This document shows, in pieces, positions 25,301-35,310 of a stretch of 64,000 nt of DNA. Source of the stretch: Anarhynchus alexandrinus (lineage: Eukaryota; Chordata; Aves; Charadriiformes; Charadriidae). Location: assembly GCA_008711295.1 (NCBI GenBank), contig VUYV01000074.1, forward strand, positions 3,390,797 to 3,454,796. Reading direction: 5' to 3'. The position numbers and the translations under genes were made by a program. The notes under the pieces are model-generated. The model was given only the letters and a program-made list of their open reading frames with translations. It was not told the origin of the DNA and ran no database searches. Numbering within the stretch: position 1 is the first letter of the stretch; each line of letters starts with the position of its first letter.

Positions 25301-27666
25301 TTCTGTTTCCTTTCCCGTGTGCTCCCTCCACTACAGTGATCAGCAGCATTATTAACACAGAGACCTTTGCTCAAGCAGTTGTCTAAACCAGAATTTTAAG
25401 TTTGCATGTGCAGGTCAGGAGCACCCATCAGCTGACAGGAGTAGCACCATGGGGCCCTCTGCCCAAACAAGCTCCAGTAAGTGAGGCTCAGACAGACATC
25501 CCTGCCATGTTTTCATGCTGAGTAAAATTCAGGACCCACGGGAAAAGAAGGGGATTCATTCAGGTAAATTATTCATTGAGCTATTCACTTATATCCATAA
25601 TTTATTTGCTATGAGATAAGGGTCCAGTCACCCCTTTACAAAAGGCTGGAAAAGGCTCAAACATCAGTTTGTTCCTACTGAAACCCTACTTTGAGATCGT
25701 ACCAATGATCTGACGCTTGTGTTCTGGCTCCCTGCAGGAGAAGTTCTCACATGCAGTGACATAAAAATGTGGAAAGGAAACCTCAAACAAGTGGAAAGCT
25801 TTTTCTCTCTCTTCAGAGAAAAAAAACTGATTTAATATTTGCTGACAGGACAAATGTACTTATTATTGCTGCTGATTCCTTAGCATTAAAATACATGAGT
25901 AAAAGCATTCAATTGTGTTAGAAAACATAGATCTTTCTCTACTTATGTTTTACAGCTGCATTGAAAGATGTGGCATCAACAGCTGCATTGGTTGTAATCC
26001 TCCAGCCACACAGTTGGTTCCCTGCATGCTGTTCATCCCCCACACTACACATACCAGGGTCTCCCATCACATACTCATGTTAAGGTCAGGTATTTTCTAA
26101 ACTACGACACATGAATAAAGACTCCAGTGACAGGAGTATTTTCTTCAGTGCTACCTTATATAGTAGGGTAAGAGGAGATGAATAGAAAAGAAAAACCCTT
26201 GAGAAAGAAATTAGTTGTTTGTAGGACAGGATTTTTCTTCTGCTTTCATTGAAAAGCAGAAAAGTGCTATAGAAACAGTGGTCTCGTCTGACCAGTGTTC
26301 ATCAGCTAGCCACGTTTTTACTGACTACAACAAAACCCCCAAACAAATACTTGTATTTATTCCATGTGGATTGTTTGTTTTGGGTGGTGGTGGTGGTGTT
26401 TTAAATCCAGTTCAATAATGCGTACAATCAATGCTTTCAAATTGCTTGTTCTGGAAGTCTGCCCCATCACTGACTTTAATGTAACTACCCAGAAATACAG
26501 AGTTTGTTTATTTAAGTCTTTTGGGAAATCACTACTGCTTCTGATGGAGAATCCCAAATACTGCAATTCTAAGGCACCAAAGGCTAGTTAGGAGATATCT
26601 TTATCCCCTAAAAATAAAAGAATATCCAGTTTTCTATAGGAAAATAAGCCACTGGAAGGAAGTCCTCAATTATGGTTATTTTTACTTAAGCACTTCCTTA
26701 ATGTCACTGGGACCATTCTGAAAGCAAGAATAACCAAACCACTCTATTTCCAATACTTAGGAATCAAACTACTGTAAAGCAGAAAACAAAGATAACACAA
26801 AACATTACTGGTGAGCTTACTTCATGTCAGTTGACTTCATATCATTAGTAGTGTTAATACAAGTCCTGTGCAGTGCTAGAGTACCTTCTCTCCAGAGATT
26901 TTTAAAGCATTCTCAAGGTAGTGATGATCATAGCTTCAGCCCACTACTGCTTGACAGAGACACGGAGAGGTAAGAGGTGGTGGTGAAGGCTGTGGTTCCC
27001 AAAGACTCACTCTCACCCCTAAGTGATGCTGCCTCCCCAAACCAGGAGAAACATTTCCCATAGGAAGCACAGAGTTACGGGAGGAGGAGGAAGCAGCCCT
27101 GACTCTGGGCTGATGTTGACTTCAGATAAATCTCTGTGTGCTCTCAGAGATCAGGACAAAGAGGTCAAGAAGTTGTTCCCTAGAAAGAAAATTTCCAGTT
27201 TCACAAGCGCTGCTCTTGATGTTGCAAAAAAGCCCCACTGAAACCACAGAAATAGCTTATGAAGCCAGGAGTGGCTCCTTTTTATAAGGGCTTCCAACAT
27301 CAGGCAAGTAAACATGGAAGAAAATCCATCAAAAGACCAGTGGGCCACTGCAGGCAAGGGGAATGCAGCCTTTGCAGAACAAAGTAGTGCTCTGAGTGTA
27401 CATTACCCACAGATGAGAAAATTTCTGCCACTACTAGACTGGGGCCAGGGCCTTGGCTGGTGATGGCAGTGTCGTTACAGCATCTCCAACTTGAGTTCCT
27501 GTTCCAGGACTCAAAATTTTTAAACTCATTTTATATGACAGATAAAATACCTTTAAAACACAGTGTAGTAAATACATTAGTCTCTTAATCAGAGCAGAAG
27601 AAAATGCCCTGAACTTGCTGAATCACTTGTAATTAAGCAGCTTCCAGGCAATAGAAGCAAATCCTG
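22346..27666. other. Intergenic region downstream of GMNC
   Basis: AT-rich, no recognised gene. A small exon-like segment is at 23164-23269. No CR1 copy is recognised, which is notable for a repeat-tolerant region. Confidence 0.65.
26383..26398 (+). repeat. (GGT)n microsatellite
   Basis: Five to six GGT units. Confidence 0.8.
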
Positions 27667-27672
27667 TTTATT
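27667..27672 (-). terminator. GMNC: Candidate distal GMNC poly(A) signal
   Basis: An AATAAA on the minus strand (TTTATT on the plus strand), about 600 nt beyond the stop codon. It would define a 3' UTR of conventional length. The choice between this and the hexamer at the stop cannot be made from sequence alone. Confidence 0.35.
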
Positions 27673-28264
27673 TTGAGGCATCATCAAAGAATATGATAGC
27701 ACCATGTGACTGCAGGTAGGCCAGCCTAGTGTGGTACTTTAACAAATATCCATGGTTGCCTTAATCTGAGGCAATCTGTGTAGCCAAGAGAGACACGCAA
27801 CACTTAGTCGCTGCTGATCCTCAGCCTCCAACCTAAGCCTCCTTTTTCATCTGTGGATATCTGAGAGAGAGGTGCTATTTCCAAACTGTATTCCCCAAAT
27901 GCTTTCCAGTTTGGTGCACGTGGGAGTGATCATCAAAGCTGAAAGCACTCCAGCCTGGAAACTACCAGCGAACAAGGAATAGCTGATGACAGAAAAAATG
28001 TAAAGCATGTAATAGCAGGTATCTCAACACAGGCACAAGAGACGTGGATCCAATGTGTACATCTGGTCTGGGGCAGATAATTGTCCAGGTGCAATCTGGA
28101 GCCACACCTGTGAAAATCTGGGAGAGAATAAAGAGTGGATAGGTGACAGAGTAGCATTTAACAGAGCCCAGAAGGGCTCATTTTTGATGCTTTAACTTGT
28201 TTCAAGCACAAGATAAAACGTCTGTCTCCTGCATCCCCTATGGCTGACCCTTCATGTAGGTGCT
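27673..28264 (-). other. GMNC: Probable GMNC 3' UTR
   Basis: Non-coding sequence between the stop codon and the distal AATAAA. No repeat or second coding exon is recognised in it. Its extent depends on which poly(A) signal is used. Confidence 0.4.
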
Positions 28265-28268
28265 TTAT
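28263..28268 (-). terminator. GMNC: AATAAA polyadenylation hexamer overlapping the GMNC stop codon
   Basis: The minus strand reads GCTGAATAAAGCA, so the TAA stop lies inside an AATAAA hexamer. Cleavage here would leave a 3' UTR of only 10-30 nt. It may be a coincidence of stop context, since other hexamers follow downstream. Confidence 0.45.
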
Positions 28269-28909
28269 TCAGCCTGCTTGGGCACCCAGGTGAATCTCCA
28301 TCCTCCGTCATCATCCCTGCGCACGAAAGCTTGTCCTTGGTGGAAGGTGTGCGTTCTCACGTTGCGGTGAGGACTTAGAGATGTTGTGAAGGCCACTTCT
28401 GTTTTGTTGGGTGACAAATTGTCAGTCAAATAAGGCAACCCATAGGCTGGGAGGGAGGAAATGCTTGGCACTGATGAGGAGACATATGGTGCTGAAGAAA
28501 TCTGGGGAAGGAAGGCAAAGTCCTCACTGCATGGATGGGTACTGCTATTAGTTGGAGGGATGTGGCTGCAGCTATACGCTGCTGCTGCTCCTTCACACTG
28601 GTCATAGTCTATTGTTTCACCAGGGCTCAGGCAGTACGTGTTTCTTCCAAGGTCTGAGGACAGGGCACTGTAGTTAGCTGAAGTTTCATCAATGGTGTTG
28701 ACATCTTTTAATCCTAGAGTCTGCAAGACCCAGCTGTCCACACCAGTGCTGGCTTGCTCTTCACAGGCAGTGAATTCATTAAAGAGGTTCCTTCTGGCTT
28801 TGGAAGCATGAGGAGTTTCTTGAGGAACAAAGCATTGGTCCTCTTTTAATCTCCTCTTGGTGCATTTGAGAATAGCACAGGTTTTTTGGCCATGGCAGGA
28901 TAGCAGCTT
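28265..28909 (-). CDS. GMNC: GMNC terminal coding exon 5
   Basis: 645 bp including the TAA stop (28267-28265), encoding residues 118-331. The acceptor is TTTTTTATAG (AG at 28911-28910). It starts with a Lys- and Cys-containing segment (residues 118-140), followed by the conserved WVLQTLGLKD block (177-186), a Ser/Pro/Tyr-rich low-complexity middle with several Ser-Pro sites, then SPNKTEVAF (283-291) and the tail HTFHQGQAFVRR...GGWRFTWVPKQ (304-329). In GEMC1 and multicilin the C-terminal end binds E2F-DP dimers. The V174 codon is GTG and could be mistaken for a start; reading continues upstream to the acceptor. Confidence 0.97.
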   Translation of the reverse strand, partial: KLLSCHGQKTCAILKCTKRRLKEDQCFVPQETPHASKARRNLFNEFTACEEQASTGVDSWVLQTLGLKDVNTIDETSANYSALSSDLGRNTYCLSPGETIDYDQCEGAAAAYSCSHIPPTNSSTHPCSEDFAFLPQISSAPYVSSSVPSISSLPAYGLPYLTDNLSPNKTEVAFTTSLSPHRNVRTHTFHQGQAFVRRDDDGGWRFTWVPKQAE

Positions 28910-31900
28910 CTATAAAAAAGAAAGAGGTAGAGAGAGAAGATCAAAATCTGAATTTCTAGTTACCTGGAAGCAACGTGTTTCTGATCTCAGATTTTAGATG
29001 GGCAAGATGGTTACTACTGTCCTTATAAAAGATACTTTTTCTTCCACCATGTGCTTAAACATATGGATGTGACTAATTATTTTGTGTCTTTACAGTCCCT
29101 GAAAGAGAAGAATTTGACAATGTCAATAAGGTCTGTGCTTTGATCGCATTCTCACTCAGCACGGTGTGAAATGAGAGCTCCTGCCTGGCTGTACGGGGTT
29201 CCTCTGGGCTGCTGCTGCTGCCAGCAGCGTTTGGAAGGTGAGTGGGGTACGGGGGGGAATGTGGCAGCCTGACAAAGTGGGAGAATGCAAAGGTAAGTTA
29301 TAGTGGGACAGGTGTGATCCCCGCCAGGGAGTCCTCAGAGCAGCAGACTAAGCAGCTTTGAGCTCATTAATCCACCTCAGTTGCCATTATCCAAAGATAA
29401 GGGCCCTTCAGGCATTCAGGGATGCCCAAAGAAAGGCAGGAATCACCAGGAAGCTCCCCACTATGTCATGAATTCACTGCTCAGCCACCTCCCACGGCAG
29501 ACCCTCCTCCATGTGACATAGATGGGTGGCCATGTCTCCCTGCTGAGCTCAACGAAGGAGATCTCTTCTACTGTCAGGAGCCAGGTCTTGTCATGGGAGG
29601 AGGGACATGCCACACCGTCAACTCGGAATAGGATGTAAAAGGGAAGTCTGCTATTTTTTACAGGCCTTTATGCCTCATGCCCAATCCACAGAGCTGAGCA
29701 AATAATTAATAGTTGCGTCTCATGGGCAAGTCCAGAATAGTAAAAAATGTCTTTAAGTTGACAAGAAACAATTATTTTTACTTTCTTTTGGAAGAGAGAC
29801 AGGCAATCAAAGTATTTAATTAAAAAACCTTCACATTTAGTTTAACAGCATGTTTCATCAAACCTTAAGTGTTTAATTTTGTACTTCACCTTTAAAAAAA
29901 CCACACAACTTTTTAATTAATAAATTTGAAAAAAAATTAGAAGATCGGTATTCTAATGTAAATCAACAAAATGTACCATTGGAAGATGACAAAATATAAA
30001 ACAGAAAGCACCCAAAACATAAAAAAGGAAAAATTAATCCTTATGAAAAGGGATAATTGGCAAAACAGATGTATTCAAGAAATACATGTTCAAATTTGAA
30101 CTTTTCACTGAAAAAAACCTGTAGATGGAATAATTTTACCTGGCTTATAAACTTAATTTACTTATAGCTAACTTATAAACTAAACTTAATTATGTCATGG
30201 GCTATACTGTCTCCACAGTCAGAACCTGATAGGATGTCATTCCTGGGGGAAACTGTCACCTTAGACCCATGACCAGCAATTAGGCAGGTCTGTGAAGTTA
30301 AATAGATCTCACACTGCAGGTTGTCTACACTTTTAGACTTTCCACATATTTTAATGGCATGTACCTATTCAATCCATTTCTTCTGCACACGTCTATACAA
30401 CAGGTTTGAACACAATACCTTGGCTTTTTCTTCTAAACACTTAATCAGGGCAGAATTCAGGTATTGTCGGAGGTTATTATTTTCTTCATGTAACCTAGCA
30501 AGTTCCTCTTCCTTCTGAAGCAGAGTATCTTGAAGCTGTAGAATAGAGATATTGATGAATAGATGTTGACTCTGTAACTTAATAGCAATCGCCCTATGGT
30601 ACAGGTTGCTTGGATTTGATGATCTGGGTGTTTGCTTTGTGAACTCAACCCACCCCCTCCAGCCTCTTGTCTCTGAAAATCTAAGTGGCATGACTGTTTA
30701 GTTTTCACTTTTGACTTCCTTTATTCTTTAGCAAGTGTTTGAGAAGATTACTCTGAAAAAACCTTTAACCATGGAATAATAACAGAAAAGAATTACAGGT
30801 AACCCTGTGAACAGCCAGAAACTGTCACGGGCATGACAACAGCTGCCAGATCTCCTCCTGAGTGGCAGTAAGTATCCCTTTGCACCCATCTCATTCCCAT
30901 TTATAGTTGGTCGGTGGGGAAAAGGAGAAGGAGGAGCTGCAGACTAACAATTTATGGGGGTAGAGTGCAGAAGGAAGATGCAGCTGCCATTCTTTATGAT
31001 ACAGTAGTACTCAGTGATCCCTTCAACCCTGGACCCTACTGTGCCATTCCCAGTACGTATACAGAGCTAAGTCCTGGTCCCAAGAGCTGAACAGGTATGT
31101 TTTGATTTGCAGACATCTAATACTTTTTCATGGGGAGCATGGGTATTTGCAGAGAAACGTTTGCCTCCTGATCACAGCTCGGGAGATTCTTTTAGGAGGA
31201 CAAAGGATCTTCTGCCAAGGACCCAAGGCATCCACTGACCACGGGGTGAAAACCACTGATTTAAATTATTGAGGTAGAGCCAAAGAAAGAAGTACACTGA
31301 TGTCTGGAACCAGGGTTTGTCTCCAGGGACCTTGAAGTTAGTAAATGTTTCCATTGATTTCACTGTGTCAAAATAATCACTCTAATGATTTGATCAGAGT
31401 GATCTCTTTGGGGTTCCTTCATCTAGGACTGTTCAGAGTTTCTCCTGCCCCTTGATGGGATTCACAAAAAAAGGAAAGAAGAGATAAAGTAACAAGGAAG
31501 TGCTTGTTGGTCAAAAATGGTTGATCCTCCATATAAGTAGGTAATTCTGGTGAAAGAATTTCTCATGAAGTTAACCCTGGTGGACTCAGGAGGACACAGG
31601 CTATGTATTTTTAGTCAACAGCATAAGGGTGTGCATCATCGGAACCTGAGGGACCCCCTGGTCATGCCCCTGGTCTTCTCTAGCACCAAGGCAGCTGGTG
31701 TGATATGCTGTAAGAGGGAGAGACAAATAGGGAACCCCACAATAGTTGTTCCAGCTTCATGGGACAACACAGAGGAGGCAAATACTTCGAGCAAGGAAGA
31801 AAAAACACCCAAACAATGCGGTTTGCCACTGTTTCCCACATCCCAGCCAGTGAGAGGGAGACGTGCCATAAACCAGCCCAGAAGGTGCAATAAGTGATAC

Positions 31901-33220
31901 AAAGTTGGGGAGCATCAGGGGAAGAAACTGAAGTTGCTGGGGGGGGCGGACACACGACACGGAGCCTTTACCTGCTTGTTTCTGTAGAGCTGGGAGGACA
32001 GCTGGTCTCCCTGCCACGCCGCGTCCTGGGCACCGAGCTGCGGGCTGCAGAACTGGCCTGGAGGGGCGGGGGGAGCAGACCCGAGGGGTTAGCCCGCTGC
32101 CGCTTCCTCGCCCACCCTCCCCAACCCCGACGGTGGCGGCGGTGGGAGCGCACTTACCCGGCGGCCGAGCCTCCCGCCGGCCCTGGCCGTGCTGCGGAGG
32201 CGGCTCCGCGGCGCAGACGGCAGCCCAAGTCTCCTTGGAAACCCCGGCGGGGGCGGACCAGGGGCAGGCGAAGTCCGGCTCCGGGCACGGCCGGCCGGTG
32301 CTCTGCGGAGAGACGCGGCCGTGGCGATGGGGAGCTCGGCGGATGGTGTGTCCCGTCCTCCCCTCCCAGCCGCCCCCCACCCCCCTCGCCGGGCTGCGGC
32401 GGGCCCCGAGGGGAGGCGGTGTCAGCCCCGCTCCGGCCCCGCCGCATCCCCGCGCTGCGGGCTGGTCCCTGCTCCACGGGGGAACGCTCCCATGTCCCGG
32501 ACGGGGATTGTTCAGGTACCTGTCGCGGAGGAGCCCCGCAGCCCCGGCCACCTCTCCGCCTGCCCCCGTGGGAGCTTCCAGTCTTGACCTGGGTGTCCGC
32601 TCTCCCCCCCCAACCCGCCCGGTGGCACCGCACTGCCCTGCTATCTCCGCCGGGCAGTGCAGCCCCCGCCGCAGCCCCGCAGCAGAGGGGTTCCGAGCAG
32701 AGGTATGCCAGGAGGGTGGCTGAGTTTCCTGCAAGCCCTTGGGAAATACTAGGGTCCTGAGTGGTTTTAAGGTGTAGGGAGTACCCAGGCTGTCCTTGGC
32801 CAGTCCCTTCCTCCCACCTTGGGGGCTTCATTCAGCTCTGAAGTTGTACAAAGCCAGCAGAGTCACCTCCAGGCTGCTCGGACTTTCTTCTGCCCCTGGA
32901 GTTCTGCAGGAGTCCCAGACCGCACAGCAGCAAAGTCTGGGGTTGTCTCTGGATTCACCCCTTTTCCCTCCTCCAAATAAGCCCCATCTGCAGCAGCTGA
33001 GTCTCTGCAAGGCAACAGCCAGGGCTTGGAGCCTCAAGCAGGGGATCTGCTCACCCATGGGAAGGCACAGCAGCAGAGATTGCTCTTGCAGGTAGAGAAG
33101 AGCCCTCTTCCTTCCCCATCTTAAAGAGGGCACAAAACCTGCTGCAAGCCCCCAAGGCAAAGAGACCAGATTCTCTTTTTCTGTCTTCAGGTCGAGAGAA
33201 ATGCAAAGAGGACTTACCAT
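28265..33220 (-). CDS. GMNC: GMNC (GEMC1), geminin coiled-coil domain-containing protein 1, five coding exons
   Basis: Nuclear coiled-coil regulator of multiciliated-cell fate. From family knowledge, it acts through its geminin-like coiled coil and a C-terminal E2F4/5-DP1 binding region, upstream of MCIDAS, FOXJ1 and TP73. The coding sequence joins complement 33220-33218, 32302-32158, 32057-31972, 30535-30419 and 28909-28265, which is 996 nt and 331 residues. Phases match at every junction, and each intron has GT/AG ends. Visible landmarks: an N-terminal ETW motif (residues 25-27), LYRNKQ before the coiled coil (73-78), the coiled coil (79-117), a WVLQTLGLKD block (about 177-186) and a conserved C-terminal tail with GGWRFTWVPKQ (319-329). 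Exons 2 and 3 are very GC-rich, while exons 4 and 5 have ordinary composition. The start was chosen because ATG joined to exon 2 gives M-S-T-x-x-P-C, which lines up with the mammalian start. No frameshift or premature stop is seen, so the gene looks intact. Family identity is very secure; the exon 1 junction is less so. Confidence 0.95.
28910..30418 (-). other. GMNC: GMNC intron 4
   Basis: 1509-bp intron. The stretch about 29640-30200 is strongly AT-rich with many A runs. A direct repeat of a CTTATAAACT...TTAATT unit occurs at about 30147-30191. No RNA gene or nested coding exon is seen. Confidence 0.8.
30419..30535 (-). CDS. GMNC: GMNC coding exon 4, geminin-type coiled coil
   Basis: 117 bp, phase 0 at both ends, encoding residues 79-117 (LQDTLLQKEEELARL...LEEKAK). 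The acceptor is CTATTCTACAG (AG at 30537-30536) and the donor is GCCAAG|GTATTG (GT at 30418-30417). The segment carries the leucine-rich heptads and the LHEENNxLRQYLNSAL core shared by geminin, multicilin and GEMC1, through which these proteins dimerise. The open frame runs on past both splice sites, so the reading-frame limits overstate the exon. Confidence 0.97.
30536..31971 (-). other. GMNC: GMNC intron 3
   Basis: 1436-bp intron of ordinary composition that runs into the CpG island at its 5' end. No repeat family is recognised. Confidence 0.8.
31972..32057 (-). CDS. GMNC: GMNC coding exon 3
   Basis: 86 bp, encoding the last two bases of Gly50 and residues 51-78, ending LSSQLYRNKQ just before the coiled coil. 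The acceptor follows a long C/T run (CCCCTCCAG, AG at 32059-32058), with a branch-like GGCTAACC upstream in the intron. The donor is AAGCAG|GTAAAG (GT at 31971-31970). The intron separating it from exon 2 is only 100 bp (32157-32058). The SSQLYRNKQ string is conserved in the family and fixes the frame. Confidence 0.93.
32158..32302 (-). CDS. GMNC: GMNC coding exon 2
   Basis: 145 bp, encoding residues 2-49 plus the first base of Gly50. The acceptor is a pyrimidine run ending in CTCCGCAG (AG at 32304-32303). The donor is CCGG|GTAAGTG (GT at 32157-32156). The motif VSKETW (residues 22-27) matches the VSxETW block of GMNC N-termini. The exon is inside a CpG island and rich in Pro, Ala and Gly codons, unlike exons 4 and 5. 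Confidence 0.88.
32303..33217 (-). other. GMNC: GMNC intron 1
   Basis: 915-bp intron, GC-rich over its 3' half. A donor-like GACAG|GTACCTG on the minus strand at about 32516 could serve an alternative first exon within the CpG island. Confidence 0.65.
33218..33220 (-). CDS. GMNC: GMNC coding exon 1 (initiator ATG only)
   Basis: The minus strand reads CTAACATG followed at once by the donor GTAAGT (GT at 33217-33216). The ATG is therefore the last three bases of the first exon, and the rest of that exon is 5' UTR. Splicing to exon 2 at 32302 places AGC-ACC directly after ATG and gives an N-terminus that aligns with the mammalian one (M-x-T-x-x-P-C). The frame upstream has no other ATG; the nearest in-frame alternative is a GTG at 33256-33254. 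Intron 1 is 915 bp. The inference rests on splice consensus and N-terminal alignment, with no transcript evidence. Confidence 0.75.
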
Positions 33221-33450
33221 GTTAGTGGCAGAATGAAATGCAGATCTTGGGAGCACGTTTCTGTTAAAGCCCCAGCGAGGTTTAAATGGCTCTGAAGGAG
33301 GGGGAGAGGGGGGAGACCAGGGAGGCGAGTTTAATCTAAAGGAGCTCCCAGTGACGCCTCAGAGCTCTCCTGAAACCCAGCAATCTGATTTGGTGTAAAG
33401 CTGTCAAACTTGTGACGTGAATAAACAGCAAACTTGCTGAAATCAAAGTC
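33221..33450 (-). promoter_or_regulatory. GMNC: Putative GMNC proximal promoter and 5' UTR
   Basis: This is the sequence just upstream of exon 1 on the minus strand. It holds an ATTTAAA TATA-like element (33287-33281), 60-70 nt before the ATG. A CRE-like TGACGTGA (33413-33420, plus-strand spelling) lies next to a FOX-type ATAAACA (33421-33427). A TSS about 30 nt after the TATA-like element would give a 5' UTR of only about 30 nt. No transcription data are available; the motifs are short and the call is inference. Confidence 0.4.
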
Positions 33451-33644
33451 ATTCTGGCCCCACAAATCAACACAAGGAAGGAGGGTAAAGAAAAGAAGGA
33501 GAGAGAGGAAAAAAAAAAGCCTCCACATACTTCAGGACAGCACTGAACCGGTGTGTCTGAGTTTCACTCCAGGAAACGAGCAGTGATCTAGGGAAGCATC
33601 CCACATGTTCAGATCAGGGCTGCTGGTGTTGCTGGTGAGTTTCT

Positions 33645-33664
33645 GTTTTGTTTTGTTTTGTTTT
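33645..33664 (+). repeat. (TTTTG)n microsatellite
   Basis: Four TTTTG units, upstream of the GMNC promoter. Confidence 0.85.
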
Positions 33665-34849
33665 CAAGCCTTGTTTGCAGTTGTAAAATCCAGCAGGAAG
33701 AAGCAAGTTTGTCCCACATGCCTGGCTGAGGGAGTGGGTTTTCCACAGCTTCCCAGGGGTGTGTAAAAGCAAATATGATTCAGGGCACTTCTGCTGACAA
33801 TTCTGAGGAAGAAAGCACAGATTTCAGAACAATACAGTCTGCAATGACAAGCTCCTGCAAATGACTCGCTATATGGAGAATTAGTTTTCTGTCAAGCCCC
33901 GGGCTTCCAGAAGATCTCAGGATATAAATGCTGTTGACAGTGGTATAAGATTTACAGGCTAAATGTTGCAAAAGCCATACGCAGGTGTGTGAAAGACAGC
34001 GATTGTCTGCATATAGTCACATCCAATTCACATCAGATTTCCACAGCAATTAAAATCCATGGATGAGCTTGAGTTTTTCCCAGGAAAAAAATAATCAAAA
34101 GAAACAACTTTTCACTGAGGGTCTGTGTTTGAATAGCATAGAGGGTGGTGGCAATAAAGCTGCTGGCAGAGCTGTTGTTCAGTCAGGATCCTGCCTCCTG
34201 CCATGGCCAGGGCTATTCAGGGAGGTAACCTGACCTGCCTGCGGACACAACCTGCAGCCAGCGGAGGGTGAGGCTGGGCCGAAGGCAGGCCAGGCTGGCA
34301 TATGGGATGGTCTTTCATTTCTCCCCTGGAGGATGCTCGGTGCTGTTACCCCATTAGCAAGGCTCAGGGACAATACCAACCAAGAGGGCCAGTTGCCTTC
34401 CATTCTTTTATTACTGGCATATTTTCCTAGGCTGCTGCCCAAGGTAAACTGGCAGCTATGCCAAATTAAGTCACTGCCACCTCCCGCCTTGATTATGATT
34501 TTTCCAACAGAGATACTTTAAAAAGGGCTCATCCTCCAAATCCACACCCCACCTGGCCTTGGGTCACCCTTTAGCTTTCCTAAACCCCAGCTCTGCACAG
34601 TACATTTAATACACACTGTGATAACCCACACTCTTCAGGTGCCAACCCCTCTTCTGCATGGATCAGGGGGGGCAGCATCTCTTGGCTAATAAGAAACCCA
34701 AGCTCTATGAAACACTTCCAAGCAGTGCCAAGGCCCAGCACAGCCCTCCTTGGTTTGGTTTAGTCCCTTTGCCCTTTACTGGGCTGCCTCCCAGGGTGCT
34801 GTGGCACTGGTGGCTCCCTCACCCCCAGGCACATACCCCAGGCAAGGAC

Positions 34850-35310
34850 TGCCACCCTGGGGCCCGACGGGTCAGCAACAAGCCGAGGAAGGGCCCGGAG
34901 GAGGCGGGTAACGCCAGCACAGGCCGCAGCCCCGAGGCTGCTGGCACCTGGCAGGAGGGGCTCTGGGCCGGACAGCCCCTGCAGGGCCGGGTAGCGAGGC
35001 AGGCATCCCCAGAACAAGCTGGAGGAGCCCTCAGGGCCCGGAGCAACCCCGTGCGAGGTTCAAGGGCCCCACGGAGCCCGCCCAGCCCCGGCAGCCCCTC
35101 CGGACGCGGCGTCCTCGGCCTGGGGCTGCCCGAGACAGCGGCCATCTTGGGGCTGCCTCAGAGGCGCGGGAGCGCCGGGCCCGGCCATTGGGGGAGGCGA
35201 GCGGCCCCGGCGACGTCATCACCCCGCGCCCGCACCCGCCGTCGGGGGGAAATGGTGGCGGTGGAGGGGTGGCCTTGTCCCTCCGTCCTGGTGGGGCCGA
35301 GGCTGCTCTG
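34850..35310 (-). promoter_or_regulatory. CpG-island promoter-like element upstream of GMNC
   Basis: A second GC- and CpG-rich island, about 1.9 kb upstream of exon 1. Read on the minus strand, it has a CRE half-site TGACGT (35218-35213), then CCAAT (35191-35187), then a YY1-type AAGATGGCCGC (35148-35138). This is the spacing and order of a housekeeping-type promoter firing towards GMNC. The YY1 site contains an ATG (35145-35143) that opens a 108-codon GC-rich frame starting M-A-A, down to 34819. It could be a distal GMNC promoter, an antisense or divergent lncRNA promoter, or a CpG-island enhancer. The 283-codon plus-strand frame (34658-35509) looks like a GC artefact. Confidence 0.55.

Larger units (their letters stand above)
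31930..32740. promoter_or_regulatory. CpG island over GMNC exons 2-3
   Basis: Dense C+G and frequent CpG over about 800 bp, in sharp contrast to the AT-rich flanks. It covers exons 2 and 3, the 100-bp intron and the 3' part of intron 1. Long open frames on both strands here (for example 32734 to 31757 on the minus strand and 31894 to 32760 on the plus strand) follow from few stop codons in GC-rich DNA and are not extra genes. The island could host an alternative internal GMNC promoter. Confidence 0.8.

Noticed and set aside
28265..28741. Short GMNC-like protein starting at 28741
   Set aside because: The codon is GTG, an internal valine. The open frame and family similarity continue upstream to the acceptor at 28910.
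30365..30691. Continuous 108-codon frame around the coiled-coil exon
   Set aside because: Only 30535-30419 is exon. Both ends show splice consensus, and the extra residues do not resemble the family.
31757..32760. Long open frames (up to 325 codons) on both strands of the GMNC CpG island
   Set aside because: GC-rich DNA has few stops. The minus-strand frame only contains exon 2 as a sub-segment, and the rest is intron sequence. No domain is seen in the others.
33221..33256. In-frame GTG at 33256 as an upstream start for GMNC
   Set aside because: It is not an ATG and would add residues with no counterpart in the family. ATG at 33220 gives the expected N-terminus.
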